Program-made: the position numbers and the translations under genes | Notes under the pieces: generated by a model | Database searches by the model: none | What the model was told of the DNA's origin: nothing | What the model saw: the letters and a program-made list of their open reading frames with translations, nothing else | Shown: positions 1 through 14,300 of the stretch, piece after piece | How the letters are laid out: every line of letters begins with the position of its first letter | How positions within the stretch are numbered: position 1 is the first letter of the stretch | Assembly (NCBI GenBank): GCA_949987705.1 | Contig: OX465286.1 | Location: 13,405,676-13,469,675, forward strand | Reading direction: 5' to 3' | From: Thereva unica | Lineage: Eukaryota > Arthropoda > Insecta > Diptera > Therevidae | DNA: 64,000 nucleotides

Positions 1-15
1 TCTTAATAAATGGGG

Positions 16-32
16 TATCGTTGGAAAGGGCT
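16..32 (+). other. CENP-B-box-like motif in every satellite monomer
   Basis: Each monomer contains TATCGTTGGAAAGGGCTC (first copy given here). The stretch TCGTTGGAAA is identical to the middle of the mammalian CENP-B box, and two of the following G positions agree. The flanking essential bases are imperfect: A replaces the first T of TTCG, and GGGC stands where CGGG is expected, so about six of nine essential positions match. A similarity by eye only; a function is inference. Confidence 0.25.
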
Positions 33-2893
33 CGCTCCCCCGAGCTCAGCGCACTTGATTTGGTCCAGAAATAGCAAGGGGTTCGGGAGTTATGGCCTCT
101 TTTGTGAATGGCCAAAGGAGGGTACAAAATAGCCATTATCTCGGGAAATACTGGTCAGCCGGGGGTGGGATTGAATTCACAGACTCCCTGGGAGGTCCCT
201 CACAATTTCCCATCCAAAAAAGGGCCACTCCAGAATTTTCCCACAACCGGAAATTTTGCAAAGGGGTACCCCTTGGGATATTTTTGGTCGATTCCACGAA
301 AGTGCTGGGATCTTAATGAATGGGGTGTCGTTGGAAAGGGCTCGCTCCCCCGAGTTCAGCGCACTTGATTTGGTCCAGAAATAACAAGGGGTTCGGGAGT
401 TATGGCCTCTTTTGTGAATGGCCAAAGGAGGGTACAAAATAGCCATTATCTCGGGAAATACTGGTCAGCCGGGGGTGGGATTGAATTCACAGACTCCCTG
501 GGAGGTCCCTAACAATTTCCCATCCAAAAAAGGGCCAGTCCAGAATTTTCCCAAAACCGGAAATTTAGCAAAGGGGTACCCCTTGGGATATTTTTGGTCG
601 ATTTCACGAAAGTGCTGGGATCTTATTGAATGGGGTATCGTTGGAAAGGGCTCGCTCCCCCGAGTTCAGCGCACTTGATTTGGTCCAGAAATAAAAAGGG
701 GTTCGGGAGTTATGGCCTCTTTTGTGAATGGCCAAAGGAGGGTACAAAATAGCCATTATCTCGGGAAATACTGGTCAGCCCGGGGTGGGATTGAATTCAC
801 AGACTCCCTGGGAGGTCCCTAACAATTTCCCATCCAAAAAAGGGCCACTCCAGAATTTTCCCATAACCGGAAATTTAGCAAAGGGGTACCCCTTGGGATA
901 TTTTTGGTCGATTTCACGAAAGTGCTGGGATCTTATTGAATGGGGTGTCGTTGGAAAGGGCTCGCTCCCCCGAGTTCAGCGCCCTTGATTTGGTCCAGAA
1001 ATAACAAGGGGTTCGGGAGTTATGGCCTCTTTTGTGAATGGCCAAAGGAGGGTACAAAATAGCCATTATCTCGGGAAATACTGGTCAGCCCGGGGTGGGA
1101 TTGAATTCACAGACTCCCTGGGAGGTCCCTAACAATTTCCCATCCAAAAAAGGGCCACTCCAGAATTTTCCCATAACCGGAAATTTAGCAAAGGGGTACC
1201 CCTTGGGATATTTTTGGTCGATTTCACGAAAGTGCTGGGATCTTATTGAATGGGGTATCGTTGGAAAGGGCTCGCTCCCCCGAGTTCAGCGCACTTGATT
1301 TGGTCCAGAAATAAAAAGGGGTTCGGGAGTTATGGCCTCTTTTGTGAATGGCCAAAGGAGGGTACAAAATAGCCATTATCTCGGGAAATACTGGTCAGCC
1401 CGGGGTGGGATTGAATTCACAGACTCCCTGGGAGGTCCCTAACAATTTCCCATCCAAAAAAGGGCCACTCCAGAATTTTCCCACAACCGGAAATTTTGCA
1501 AAGGGGTACCCCTTGGGATATTTTTGGTCGATTCCACGAAAGTGCTGGGATCTTAATGAATGGGGTGTCGTTGGAAAGGGCTCGCTCCCCCGAGTTCAGC
1601 GCCCTTGATTTGGTCCAGAAATAACAAGGGGTTCGGGAGTTATGGCCTCTTTTGTGAATGGCCAAAGGAGGGTACAAAATAGCCATTATCTCGGGAAATA
1701 CTGGTCAGCCCGGGGTGGGATTGAATTCACGGACTCCCTGGGAGGTCCCTAACAATTTCCCATCCAAAAAAGGGCCACTCCAGAACTTTCCCAAAACCGG
1801 AAATTTTGCAAAGGGGTACCTTGGGATATTTTTGGTCGATTTCACGAAAGTGCTGGGATCTTATTGAATGGGGTATCGTTGGAAAGGGCTCGCTCCCCCG
1901 AGCTCAGCGCACTTGATTTGGTCCTGAAATAGCAAGGGGTTCGGGAGTTATGGCCTCTTTTGTGAATGGCCAAAGGAGGGTACAAAATAGCCATTATCTC
2001 GGGAAATACTGGTCAGCCCGGGGTGGGATTGAATTCACGGACTCCCTGGGAGGTCCCTAACAATTTCCCATCCAAAAAAGGGCCACTCCCGAACTTTCCC
2101 AAAACCGGAAATTTTGCAAAGGGGCACCCCTTGGGATATTTTTGGTCGATTTCACGAAAGTGCTGGGATCTTATTGAATGGGGTATCGTTGGAAAGGGCT
2201 CGCTCCCCCGAGCTCAGCGCACTTGATTTGGTCCTGAAATAGCAAGGGGTTCGGGAGTTATCGCCTCTTTTGTGAATGGCCAAAGGAGGGTACAAAATAG
2301 CCATTATCTCGGGAAATACTGGTCAGCCCGGGGTGGGATTGAATTCACGGACTCCCTGGGAGGTCCCTAACAATTTCCCATCCAAAAAAGGGCCACTCCA
2401 GAATTTTCCCAAAACCGGAAATTTTGCAAAGGGGTACCTTGGGATATTTTTGGTCGATTTCACGAAAGTGCTGGGATCTTATTGAATGGGGTATCGTTGG
2501 AAAGGGCTCGCTCCCCCGAGCTCAGCGCACTTGATTTGGTCCAGAAATAGCAAGGGGTTCGGGAGTTATGGCCTCTTTTGTGAATGGCCAAAGGAGGGTA
2601 CAAAATAGCCATTATCTCGGGAAATACAGGTCAGCCGGGGGTGGGATTGAATTCACAGACTCCCTGGGAGGTCCCTAACAATTTCCCATCCAAAAAAGGG
2701 CCAGTCCAGAATTTTCCCAAAACCGGAAATTTTGCAAAGGGGTACCCCTTGGGATATTTTTGGTCGATTTCACGAAAGTGCTGGGATCTTAATAAATGGG
2801 GTATCGTTGGAAAGGGCTCGCTCCCCCGAGCTCAGCGCACTTGATTTGGTCCAGAAATAGCAAGGGGTTCGGGAGTTATGGCCTCTTTTGTGA

Positions 2894-5393
2894 ATGGCCA
2901 AAGGAGGGTACAAAATAGCCATTATCTCGGGAAATACAGGTCAGCCGGAAGTGGGATTGAATTCACAGACTCCCTGGGAGGTCCCTAACAATTTCCCATC
3001 CAAAAAAGGGCCAGTCCAGAATTTTCCCAAAACCGGAAATTTTGCAAAGGGGTACCCCTTGGGATATTTTTGGTCGATTTCACGAAAGTGCTGGGATCTT
3101 AATAAATGGGGTATCGTTGGAAAGGGCTCGCTCCCCCGAGCTCAGCGCACTTGATTTGGTCCAGAAATAGCAAGGGGTTCGGGAGTTATGGCCTCTTTTG
3201 TGAATGGCCAAAGGAGGGTACAAAATAGCCATTATCTCGGGAAATACAGGTCAGCCCGGGGTGGGATTGAATTCACAGACTCCCTGGGAGGTCCCTAACA
3301 ATTTCCCATCCAAAAAAGGGCCAGTCCAGAATTTTCCCAAAACCGGAAATTTTGCAAAGGACCAAATCAAAGTACCCCTTGGGATATTTTTGGTCGATTT
3401 CACGAAAGTGCTGGGATCTTAATAAATGGGGTATCGTTGGAAAGGGCTCGCTCCCCCGAGCTCAGCGCACTTGATTTGGTCCAGAAATAACAAGGGGTTC
3501 GGGAGTTATGGCCTCTTTTGTGAATGGCCAAAGGAGGGTACAAAATAGCCATTATCTCGGGAAATACAGGTCAGCCGGGGGTGGGATTGAATTCACAGAC
3601 TCCCTGGGAGGTCCCTAACAATTTCCCATCCAAAAAAGGGCCACTCCAGAATTTTCCCAAAACCGGAAATTTTGCAAAGGGGTACCCCTTGGGATATTTT
3701 TGGTCGATTTCACGAAAGTGCTGGGATCTTAATAAATGGGGTATCGTTGGAAAGGGCTCGCTCCCCCGAGCTCAGCGCACTTGATTTGGTCCAGAAATAG
3801 CAAGGGGTTCGGGAGTTATGGCCTCTTTTGTTAATGGCCAAAGGAGGGTACAAAATAGCCATTATCTCGGGAAATACAGGTCAGCCCGGGGTGGGATTGA
3901 ATTCACAGACTCCCTGGGAGGTCCCTAACAATTTCCCATCCAAAAAAGGGCCACTCCAGAATTTTCCCAAAACCGGAAATTTTGCAAAGGGGTACCCCTT
4001 GGGATATTTTTGGTCGATTTCACGAAAGTGCTGGGATCTTAATAAATGGGGTATCGTTGGAAAGGGCTCGCTCCCCCGAGCTCAGCGCACTTGATTTGGT
4101 CCAGAAATAGCAAGGGGTTCGGGAGTTATGGCCTCTTTTGTGAATGGCCAAAGGAGGGTACAAAATAGCCATTATCTCGGGAAATACAGGTCAGCCGGAA
4201 GTGGGATTGAATTCACAGACTCCCTGGGAGGTCCCTAACAATTTCCCATCCAAAAAAGGGCCACTCCAGAATTTTCCCAAAACCGGAAATTTTGCAAAGG
4301 GGTACCCCTTGGGATATTTTTGGTCGATTTCACGAAAGTGCTGGGATCTTAATAAATGGGGTATCGTTGGAAAGGGCTCGCTCCCCCGAGCTCAGCGCAC
4401 TTGATTTGGTCCAGAAATAGCAAGGGGTTCGGGAGTTATGGCCTCTTTTGTGAATGGCCAAAGGAGGGTACAAAATAGCCATTATCTCGGGAAATACAGG
4501 TCAGCCCGGGGTGGGATTGAATTCACAGACTCCCTGGGAGGTCCCTAACAATTTCCCATCCAAAAAAGGGCCAGTCCAGAATTTTCCCAAAACCGGAAAT
4601 TTTGCAAAGGACCAAATCAAAGTACCCCTTGGGATATTTTTGGTCGATTTCACGAAAGTGCTGGGATCTTAATAAATGGGGTATCGTTGGAAAGGGCTCG
4701 CTCCCCCGAGCTCAGCGCACTTGATTTGGTCCAGAAATAACAAGGGGTTCGGGAGTTATGGCCTCTTTTGTGAATGGCCAAAGGAGGGTACAAAATAGCC
4801 ATTATCTCGGGAAATACAGGTCAGCCGGGGGTGGGATTGAATTCACAGACTCCCTGGGAGGTCCCTAACAATTTCCCATCCAAAAAAGGGCCAGTCCAGA
4901 ATTTTCCCAAAACCGGAAATTTTGCAAAGGGGTACCCCTTGGGATATTTTTGGTCGATTTCACGAAAGTGCTGGGATCTTAATAAATGGGGTATCGTTGG
5001 AAAGGGCTCGCTCCCCCGAGCTCAGCGCACTTGATTTGGTCCAGAAATAGCAAGGGGTTCGGGAGTTATGGCCTCTTTTGTTAATGGCCAAAGGAGGGTA
5101 CAAAATAGCCATTATCTCGGGAAATACAGGTCAGCCGGGGGTGGGATTGAATTCACAGACTCCCTGGGAGGTCCCTAACAATTTCCCATCCAAAAAAGGG
5201 CCACTCCAGAATTTTCCCAAAACCGGAAAATATGCAAAGGGGTACCCCTTGGGATATTTTTGGTCGATTTCACGAAAGTGCTGGGATCTTATTGAATGGG
5301 GTATCGTTGGAAAGGGCTCGCTCCCCCGAGCTCAGCGCACTTGATTTGGTCCAGAAATAGCAAGGGGTTCGGGAGTTATGGCCTCTTTTGTTA
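2894..5393. repeat. Higher-order repeat: two copies of a 1250-bp four-monomer block
   Basis: The four consecutive units at 2894, 3204, 3524 and 3834 carry, in order, CCGGAAGTGG, the 320-bp insertion variant, a plain unit, and TTAATGGCC in place of TGAATGGCC. The same order recurs exactly 1250 bp later at 4144, 4454, 4774 and 5084. Unit 5394 combines two of these marks and looks like a recombinant. Similar but looser blocks exist elsewhere: a 618-bp dimer around 1658-2583 containing 308-bp units, and 930-bp trimers such as 17179 to 18109. This indicates segmental amplification of multi-monomer blocks. Confidence 0.85.
3361..3371. other. Templated insertion that defines the 320-bp satellite variant
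   Basis: In three monomers (here, at 4611-4621 and at 5551-5561) a single G in AAAGGGGTACCCC is replaced by ACCAAATCAAA, a net gain of 10 bp. Ten of the 11 inserted bases are the reverse complement of TTGATTTGGT, which lies about 115 bp downstream in the same monomer. The variant can therefore fold an extra 10-bp stem. The insertion site is the perfect palindrome GGGGTACCCC. Confidence 0.9.
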
Positions 5394-8300
5394 ATGGCCA
5401 AAGGAGGGTACAAAATAGCCATTATCTCGGGAAATACTGGTCAGCCCGGGGTGGGATTGAATTCACAGACTCCCTGGGAGGTCCCTAACAATTTCCCATC
5501 CAAAAAAGGGCCAGTCCAGAATTTTCCCAAAACCGGAAATTTTGCAAAGGACCAAATCAAAGTACCCCTTGGGATATTTTTGGTCGATTTCACGAAAGTG
5601 CTGGGATCTTAATAAATGGGGTATCGTTGGAAAGGGCTCGCTCCCCCGAGCTCAGCGCACTTGATTTGGTCCAGAAATAACAAGGGGTTCGGGAGTTATG
5701 GCCTCTTTTGTGAATGGCCAAAGGAGGGTACAAAATAGCCATTATCTCGGGAAATACTGGTCAGCCGGGGGTGGGATTGAATTCACAGACTCCCTGGGAG
5801 GTCCCTAACAATTTCCCATCCAAAAAAGGGCCACTCCAGAACTTTCCCAAAACCGGAAATTTTGCAAAGGGGTACCCCTTGGGATATTTTTGGTCGATTT
5901 CACGAAAGTGCTGGGATCTTAATGAATGGGGTATCGTTGGAAAGGGCTCGCTCCCCCGAGCTCAGCGCACTTGATTTGATCCAGAAATAGCAAGGGGTTC
6001 GGGAGTTATGGCCTCTTTTGTGAATGGCCAAAGGAGGGTACAAAATAGCCATTATCTCGGGAAATACTGGTCAGCCGGGGGTGGGATTGAATTCACAGAC
6101 TCCCTGGGAGGTCCCTAACAATTTCCCATCCAAAAAAGGGCCACTCCAGAATTTTCCCAAAACCGGAAAATATGCAAAGGGGTACCCCTTGGGATATTTT
6201 TGGTCGATTTCACGAAAGTGCTGGGATCTTATTGAATGGGGTATCGTTGGAAAGGGCTCGCTCCCCCGAGCTCAGCGCACTTGATTTGGTCCAGAAATAG
6301 CAAGGGGTTCGGGAGTTATGGCCTCTTTTGTTAATGGCCAAAGGAGGGTACAAAATAGCCATTATCTCGGGAAATACTGGTCAGCCGGGGGTGGGATTGA
6401 ATTCACAGACTCCCTGGGAGGTCCCTAACAATTTCCCATCCAAAAAAGGGCCACTCCAGAATTTTCCCAAAACCGGAAAATATGCAAAGGGGTACCCCTT
6501 GGGATATTTTTGGTCGATTTCACGAAAGTGCTGGGATCTTAATGAATGGGGTATCGTTGGAAAGGGCTCGCTCCCCCGAGCTCAGCGCACTTGATTTGGT
6601 CCAGAAATAACAAGGGGTTCGGGAGTTATGGCCTCTTTTGTGAATGGCCAAAGGAGGGTACAAAATAGCCATTATCTCGGGAAATACTGGTCAGCCCGGG
6701 GTGGGATTGAATTCACGGACTCCCTGGGAGGTCCCTAACAATTTCCCATCCAAAAAAGGGCCACTCCAGAATTTTCCCAAAACCGGAAAATATGCAAAGG
6801 GGTACCCCTTGGGATATTTTTGGTCGATTTCACGAAAGTGCTGGGATCTTATTGAATGGGTTATCGTTGGAAAGGGCTCGCTCCCCCGAGCTCAGCGCAC
6901 TTGATTTGGTCCAGAAATAACAAGGGGTTCGGGAGTTATGGCCTCTTTTGTGAATGGCCAAAGGAGGGTACAAAATAGCCATTATCTCGGGAAATACTGG
7001 TCAGTTGGGGGTGGGATTGAATTCACAGACTCCCTGGGAGGTCCCTAACAATTTCCCATCCAAAAAGGGCCACTCCAGAATTTTCCCAAAACCGGAAAAT
7101 ATGCAAAGGGGTACCCCTTGGGATATTTTTGGTCGATTTCACGAAAGTGCTGGGATCTTAATAAATGGGGTATCGTTGGAAAGGGCTCGCTCCCCCGAGC
7201 TCAGCGCACTTGATTTGGTCCAGAAATAACAAGGGGTTCGGGAGTTATGGCCTCTTTTGTGAATGGCCAAAGGAGGGTACAAAATAGCCATTATCTCGGG
7301 AAATACTGGTCAGCCCGGGGTGGGATTGAATTCACGGACTCCCTGGGAGGTCCCTAACAATTTCCCATCCAAAAAAGGGCCACTCCAGAATTTTCCCAAA
7401 ACCGGAAAATATGCAAAGGGGTACCCCTTGGGATATTTTTGGTCGATTTCACGAAAGTGCTGGGATCTTATTGAATGGGGTATCGTTGGAAAGGGCTCGC
7501 TCCCCCGAGCTCAGCGCACTTGATTTGGTCCAGAAATAACAAGGGGTTCGGGAGTTATGGCCTCTTTTGTGAATGGCCAAAGGAGGGTACAAAATAGCCA
7601 CTATCTCGGGAAATACTGGTCAGCCCGGGGTGGGATTGAATTCACGGACTCCCTGGGAGGTCCCTAACAATTTCCCATCCAAAAAAGGGCCACTCCAGAA
7701 TTTTCCCAAAACCGGAAAATATGCAAAGGGGTACCCCTTGGGATATTTTTGGTCGATTTCACGAAAGTGCTGGGATCTTATTGAATGGGGTATCGTTGGA
7801 AAGGGCTCGCTCCCCCGAGCTCAGCGCACTTGATTTGGTCCAGAAATAACAAGGGGTTCGGGAGTTATGGCCTCTTTTGTGAATGGCCAAAGGAGGGTAC
7901 AAAATAGCCATTATCTCGGGAAATACTGGTCAGTTGGGGGTGGGATTGAATTCACGGACTCCCTGGGAGGTCCCTAACAATTTCCCATCCAAAAAAGGGC
8001 CACTCCAGAATTTTCCCAAAACCGGAAAATATGCAAAGGGGTACCCCTTGGGATATTTTTGGTCGATTTCACGAAAGTGCTGGGATCTTATTGAATGGGG
8101 TATCGTTGGAAAGGGCTCGCTCCCCCGAGCTCAGCGCACTTGATTTGGTCCAGAAATAACAAGGGGTTCGGGAGTTATGGCCTCTTTTGTGAATGGCCAA
8201 AGGAGGGTACAAAATAGCCATTATCTCGGGAAATACTGGTCAGCCCGGGGTGGGATTGAATTCACGGACTCCCTGGGAGGTCCCTAACAATTTCCCATCC

Positions 8301-11300
8301 AAAAAAGGGCCACTCCAGAATTTTCCCAAAACCGGAAAATATGCAAAGGGGTACCCCTTGGGATATTTTTGGTCGATTTCACGAAAGTGCTGGGATCTTA
8401 TTGAATGGGGTATCGTTGGAAAGGGCTCGCTCCCCCGAGCTCAGCGCACTTGATTTGGTCCAGAAATAACAAGGGGTTCGGGAGTTATGGCCTCTTTTGT
8501 GAATGGCCAAAGGAGGGTACAAAATAGCCATTATCTCGGGAAATACTGGTCAGTTGGGGGTGGGATTGAATTCACGGACTCCCTGGGAGGTCCCTAACAA
8601 TTTCCCATCCAAAAAAGGGCCACTCCAGAATTTTCCCAAAACCGGAAATTTTGCAAAGGGGTACCCCTTGGGATATTTTTGGTCGATTTCACGAAAGTGC
8701 TGGGATCTTATTGAATGGGGTATCGTTGGAAAGGGCTCGCTCCCCCGAGCTCAGCGCACTTGATTTGGTCCAGAAATAACAAGGGGTTCGGGAGTTATGG
8801 CCTCTTTTGTGAATGGCCAAAGGAGGGTACAAAATAGCCATTATCTCGGGAAATACTGGTCAGTTGGGGGTGGGATTGAATTCACAGACTCCCTGGGAGG
8901 TCCCTAACAATTTCCCATCCAAAAAAGGGCCAGTCCAGAATTTTCCCAAAACCGGAAATTTTGCAAAGGGGTACCCCTTGGGATATTTTTGGTCGATTTC
9001 ACGAAAGTGCTGGGATCTTATTGAATGGGGTATCGTTGGAAAGGGCTCGCTCCCCCGAGCTCAGCGCACTTGATTTGGTCCAGAAATAACAAGGGGTTCG
9101 GGAGTTATGGCCTCTTTTGTGAATGGCCAAAGGAGGGTACAAAATAGCCATTATCTCGGGAAATACTGGTCAGCCCGGGGTGGGATTGAATTCACGGACT
9201 CCCTGGGAGGTCCGTAACAATTTCCCATCCAAAAAAGGGCCAGTCCAGAATTTTCCCAAAACCGGAAATTTTGCAAAGGGGTACCCCTTGGGATATTTTT
9301 GGTCGATTTCACGAAAGTGCTGGGATCTTATTGAATGGGGTATCGTTGGAAAGGGCTCGCTCCCCCGAGCTCAGCGCACTTGATTTGGTCCAGAAATAAC
9401 AAGGGGTTCGGGAGTTATGGCCTCTTTTGTGAATGGCCAAAGGAGGGTACAAAATAGCCATTATCTCGGGAAATACTGGTCAGCCCGGGGTGGGATTGAA
9501 TTCACGGACTCCCTGGGAGGTCCCTAACAATTTCCCATCCAAAAAAGGGCCAGTCCAGAATTTTCCCAAAACCGGAAATTTTGCAAAGGGGTACCCCTTG
9601 GGATATTTTTGGTCGATTTCACGAAAGTGCTGGGATCTTATTGAATGGGGTATCGTTGGAAAGGGCTCGCTCCCCCGAGCTCAGCGCACTTGATTTGGTC
9701 CAGAAATAACAAGGGGTTCGGGAGTTATGGCCTCTTTTGTGAATGGCCAAAGGAGGGTACAAAATAGCCATTATCTCGGGAAATACTGGTCAGTTGGGGG
9801 TGGGATTGAATTCACAGACTCCCTGGGAGGTCCCTAACAATTTCCCATCCAAAAAAGGGCCAGTCCAGAATTTTCCCAAAACCGGAAATTTTGCAAAGGG
9901 GTACCCCTTGGAATATTTTTGGTCGATTTCACGAAAGTGCTGGGATCTTATTGAATGGGGTATCGTTGGAAAGGGCTCGCTCCCCCGAGCTCAGCGCACT
10001 TGATTTGGTCCAGAAATAACAAGGGGTTCGGGAGTTATGGCCTCTTTTGTGAATGGCCAAAGGAGGGTACAAAATAGCCATTATCTCGGGAAATACTGGT
10101 CAGCCCGGGGTGGGATTGAATTCACGGACTCCCTGGGAGGTCCGTAACAATTTCCCATCCAAAAAAGGGCCAGTCCAGAATTTTCCCAAAACCGGAAATT
10201 TGGCAAAGGGGTACCCCTTGGGATATTTTTGGTCGATTTCACGAAAGTGCTGGGATCTTATTGAATGGGGTATCGTTGGAAAGGGCTCGCTCCCCCGAGC
10301 TCAGCGCACTTGATTTGGTCCAGAAATAACAAGGGGTTCTGGAGTTATGGCCTCTTTTGTGAATGGCCAAAGGAGGGTACAAAATAGCCATTATCTCGGG
10401 AAATACTGGTCAGTTGGGGGTGGGATTGAATTCACAGACTCCCTGGGAGGTCCCTAACAATTTCCCATCCAAAAAAGGGCCACTCCAGAATTTTCCCAAA
10501 ACCGGAAATTTTGCAAAGGGGTACCCCTTGGGATATTTTTGGTCGATTTCACGAAAGTGCTGGGATCTTATTGAATGGGGTATCGTTGGAAAGGGCTCGC
10601 TCCCCCGAGCTCAGCGCACTTGATTTGGTCCAGAAATAACAAGGGGTTCGGGAGTTATGGCCTCTTTTGTGAATGGCCAAAGGAGGGTACAAAATAGCCA
10701 TTATCTCGGGAAATACTGGTCAGCCGGGGGTGGGATTGAATTCACAGACTCCCTGGGAGGTCCCTAACAATTTCCCATCCAAAAAAGGGCCAGTCCAGAA
10801 TTTTCCCAAAACCGGAAATTTAGCAAAGGGGTACCCCTTGGGATATTTTTGGTCGATTTCACGAAAGTGCTGGGATCTTATTGAATGGGGTATCGTTGGA
10901 AAGGGCTCGCTCCCCGAGCTCAGCGCACTTGATTTGGTCCAGAAATAACAAGGGGTTCGGGAGTTATGGCCTCTTTTGTGAATGGCCAAAGGAGGGTACA
11001 AAATAGCCATTATCTCGGGAAATACTGGTCAGTTGGGGGTGGGATTGAATTCACAGACTCCCTGGGAGGTCCCTAACAATTTCCCATCCAAAAAAGGGCC
11101 AGTCCAGAATTTTCCCAAAACCGGAAATTTTGCAAAGGGGTACCCCTTGGGATATTTTTGGTCGATTTCACGAAAGTGCTGGGATCTTATTGAATGGGGT
11201 ATCGTTGGAAAGGGCTCGCTCCCCCGAGCTCAGTGCACTTGATTTGGTCCAGAAATAACAAGGGGTTCGGGAGTTATGGCCTCTTTTGTGAATGGCCAAA

Positions 11301-14300
11301 GGAGGGTACAAAATAGCCATTATCTCGGGAAATACTGGTCAGCCCGGGGTGGGATTGAATTCACGGACTCCCTGGGAGGTCCGTAACAATTTCCCATCCA
11401 AAAAAGGGCCAGTCCAGAATTTTCCCAAAACCGGAAATTTGGCAAAGGGGTACCCCTTGGGATATTTTTGGTCGATTTCACGAAAGTGCTGGGATCTTAT
11501 TGAATGGGGTATCGTTGGAAAGGGCTCGCTCCCCCGAGCTCAGCGCACTTGATTTGGTCCAGAAATAACAAGGGGTTCGGGAGTTATGGCCTCTTTTGTG
11601 AATGGCCAAAGGAGGGTACAAAATAGCCATTATCTCGGGAAATACTGGTCAGTTGGGGGTGGGATTGAATTCACAGACTCCCTGGGAGGTCCCTAACAAT
11701 TTCCCATCCAAAAAAGGGCCAGTCCAGAATTTTCCCAAAACCGGAAATTGGCAAAGGGGTACCCCTTGGGATATTTTTGGTCGATTTCACGAAAGTGCTG
11801 GGATCTTATTGAATGGGGTATCGTTGGAAAGGGCTCGCTCCCCCGAGCTCAGCGCACTTGATTTGGTCCAGAAATAACAAGGGGTTCGGGAGTTATGGCC
11901 TCTTTTGTGAATGGCCAAAGGAGGGTACAAAATAGCCATTATCTCGGGAAATACTGGTCAGTTGGGGGTGGGATTGAATTCACAGACTCCCTGGGAGGTC
12001 CCTAACAATTTCCCATCCAAAAAAGGGCCACTCCAGAATTTTCCCAAAACCGGAAATTTTGCAAAGGGGTACCCCTTGGGATATTTTTGGTCGATTTCAC
12101 GAAAGTGCTGGGATCTTATTGAATGGGGTATCGTTGGAAAGGGCTCGCTCCCCCGAGCTCAGCGCACTTGATTTGGTCCAGAAATAACAAGGGGTTCGGG
12201 AGTTATGGCCTCTTTTGTGAATGGCCAAAGGAGGGTACAAAATAGCCATTATCTCGGGAAATACTGGTCAGCCCGGGGTGGGATTGAATTCACGGACTCC
12301 CTGGGAGGTCCGTAACAATTTCCCATCCAAAAAAGGGCCAGTCCAGAATTTTCCCAAAACCGGAAATTTGGCAAAGGGGTACCCCTTGGGATATTTTTGG
12401 TCGATTTCACGAAAGTGCTGGGATCTTATTGAATGGGGTATCGTTGGAAAGGGCTCGCTCCCCCGAGCTCAGCGCACTTGATTTGGTCCAGAAATAACAA
12501 GGGGTTCGGGAGTTATGGCCTCTTTTGTGAATGGCCAAAGGAGGGTACAAAATAGCCATTATCTCGGGAAATACTGGTCAGTTGGGGGTGGGATTGAATT
12601 CACAGACTCCCTGGGAGGTCCCTAACAATTTCCCATCCAAAAAAGGGCCACTCCAGAATTTTCCCAAAACCGGAAATTTTGCAAAGGGGTACCCCTTGGG
12701 ATATTTTTGGTCGATTTCACGAAAGTGCTGGGATCTTATTGAATGGGGTATCGTTGGAAAGGGCTCGCTCCCCCGAGCTCAGCGCACTTGATTTGGTCCA
12801 GAAATAACAAGGGGTTCGGGAGTTATGGCCTCTTTTGTGAATGGCCAAAGGAGGGTACAAAATAGCCATTATCTCGGGAAATACTGGTCAGTTGGGGGTG
12901 GGATTGAATTCACAGACTCCCTGGGAGGTCCCTAACAATTTCCCATCCAAAAAAGGGCCAGTCCAGAATTTTCCCAAAACCGGAAATTTTGCAAAGGGGT
13001 ACCCCTTGGGATATTTTTGGTCGATTTCACGAAAGTGCTGGGATCTTATTGAATGGGGTATCGTTGGAAAGGGCTCGCTCCCCCGAGCTCAGCGCACTTG
13101 ATTTGGTCCAGAAATAACAAGGGGTTCGGGAGTTATGGCCTCTTTTGTGAATGGCCAAAGGAGGGTACAAAATAGCCATTATCTCGGGAAATACTGGTCA
13201 GTTGGGGGTGGGATTGAATTCACAGACTCCCTGGGAGGTCCCTAACAATTTCCCATCCAAAAAAGGGCCAGTCCAGAATTTTCCCAAAACCGGAAATTTT
13301 GCAAAGGGGTACCCCTTGGGATATTTTTGGTCGATTTCACGAAAGTGCTGGGATCTTATTGAATGGGGTATCGTTGGAAAGGGCTCGCTCCCCCGAGCTC
13401 AGCGCACTTGATTTGGTCCAGAAATAACAAGGGGTTCGGGAGTTATGGCCTCTTTTGTGAATGGCCAAAGGAGGGTACAAAATAGCCATTATCTCGGGAA
13501 ATACTGGTCAGTTGGGGGTGGGATTGAATTCACAGACTCCCTGGGAGGTCCCTAACAATTTCCCATCCAAAAAAGGGCCAGTCCAGAATTTTCCCAAAAC
13601 CGGAAATTTTGCAAAGGGGTACCCCTTGGGATATTTTTGGTCGATTTCACGAAAGTGCTGGGATCTTATTGAATGGGGTATCGTTGGAAAGGGCTCGCTC
13701 CCCCGAGCTCAGCGCACTTGATTTGGTCCAGAAATAACAAGGGGTTCGGGAGTTATGGCCTCTTTTGTGAATGGCCAAAGGAGGGTACAAAATAGCCATT
13801 ATCTCGGGAAATACTGGTCAGCCCGGGGTGGGATTGAATTCACGGACTCCCTGGGAGGTCCGTAACAATTTCCCATCCAAAAAAGGGCCAGTCCAGAATT
13901 TTCCCAAAACCGGAAATTTGGCAAAGGGGTACCCCTTGGGATATTTTTGGTCGATTTCACGAAAGTGCTGGGATCTTATTGAATGGGGTATCGTTGGAAA
14001 GGGCTCGCTCCCCCGAGCTCAGCGCACTTGATTTGGTCCAGAAATAACAAGGGGTTCGGGAGTTATGGCCTCTTTTGTGAATGGCCAAAGGAGGGTACAA
14101 AATAGCCATTATCTCGGGAAATACTGGTCAGTTGGGGGTGGGATTGAATTCACAGACTCCCTGGGAGGTCCCTAACAATTTCCCATCCAAAAAAGGGCCA
14201 GTCCAGAATTTTCCCAAAACCGGAAATTTTGCAAAGGGGTACCCCTTGGGATATTTTTGGTCGATTTCACGAAAGTGCTGGGATCTTATTGAATGGGGTA

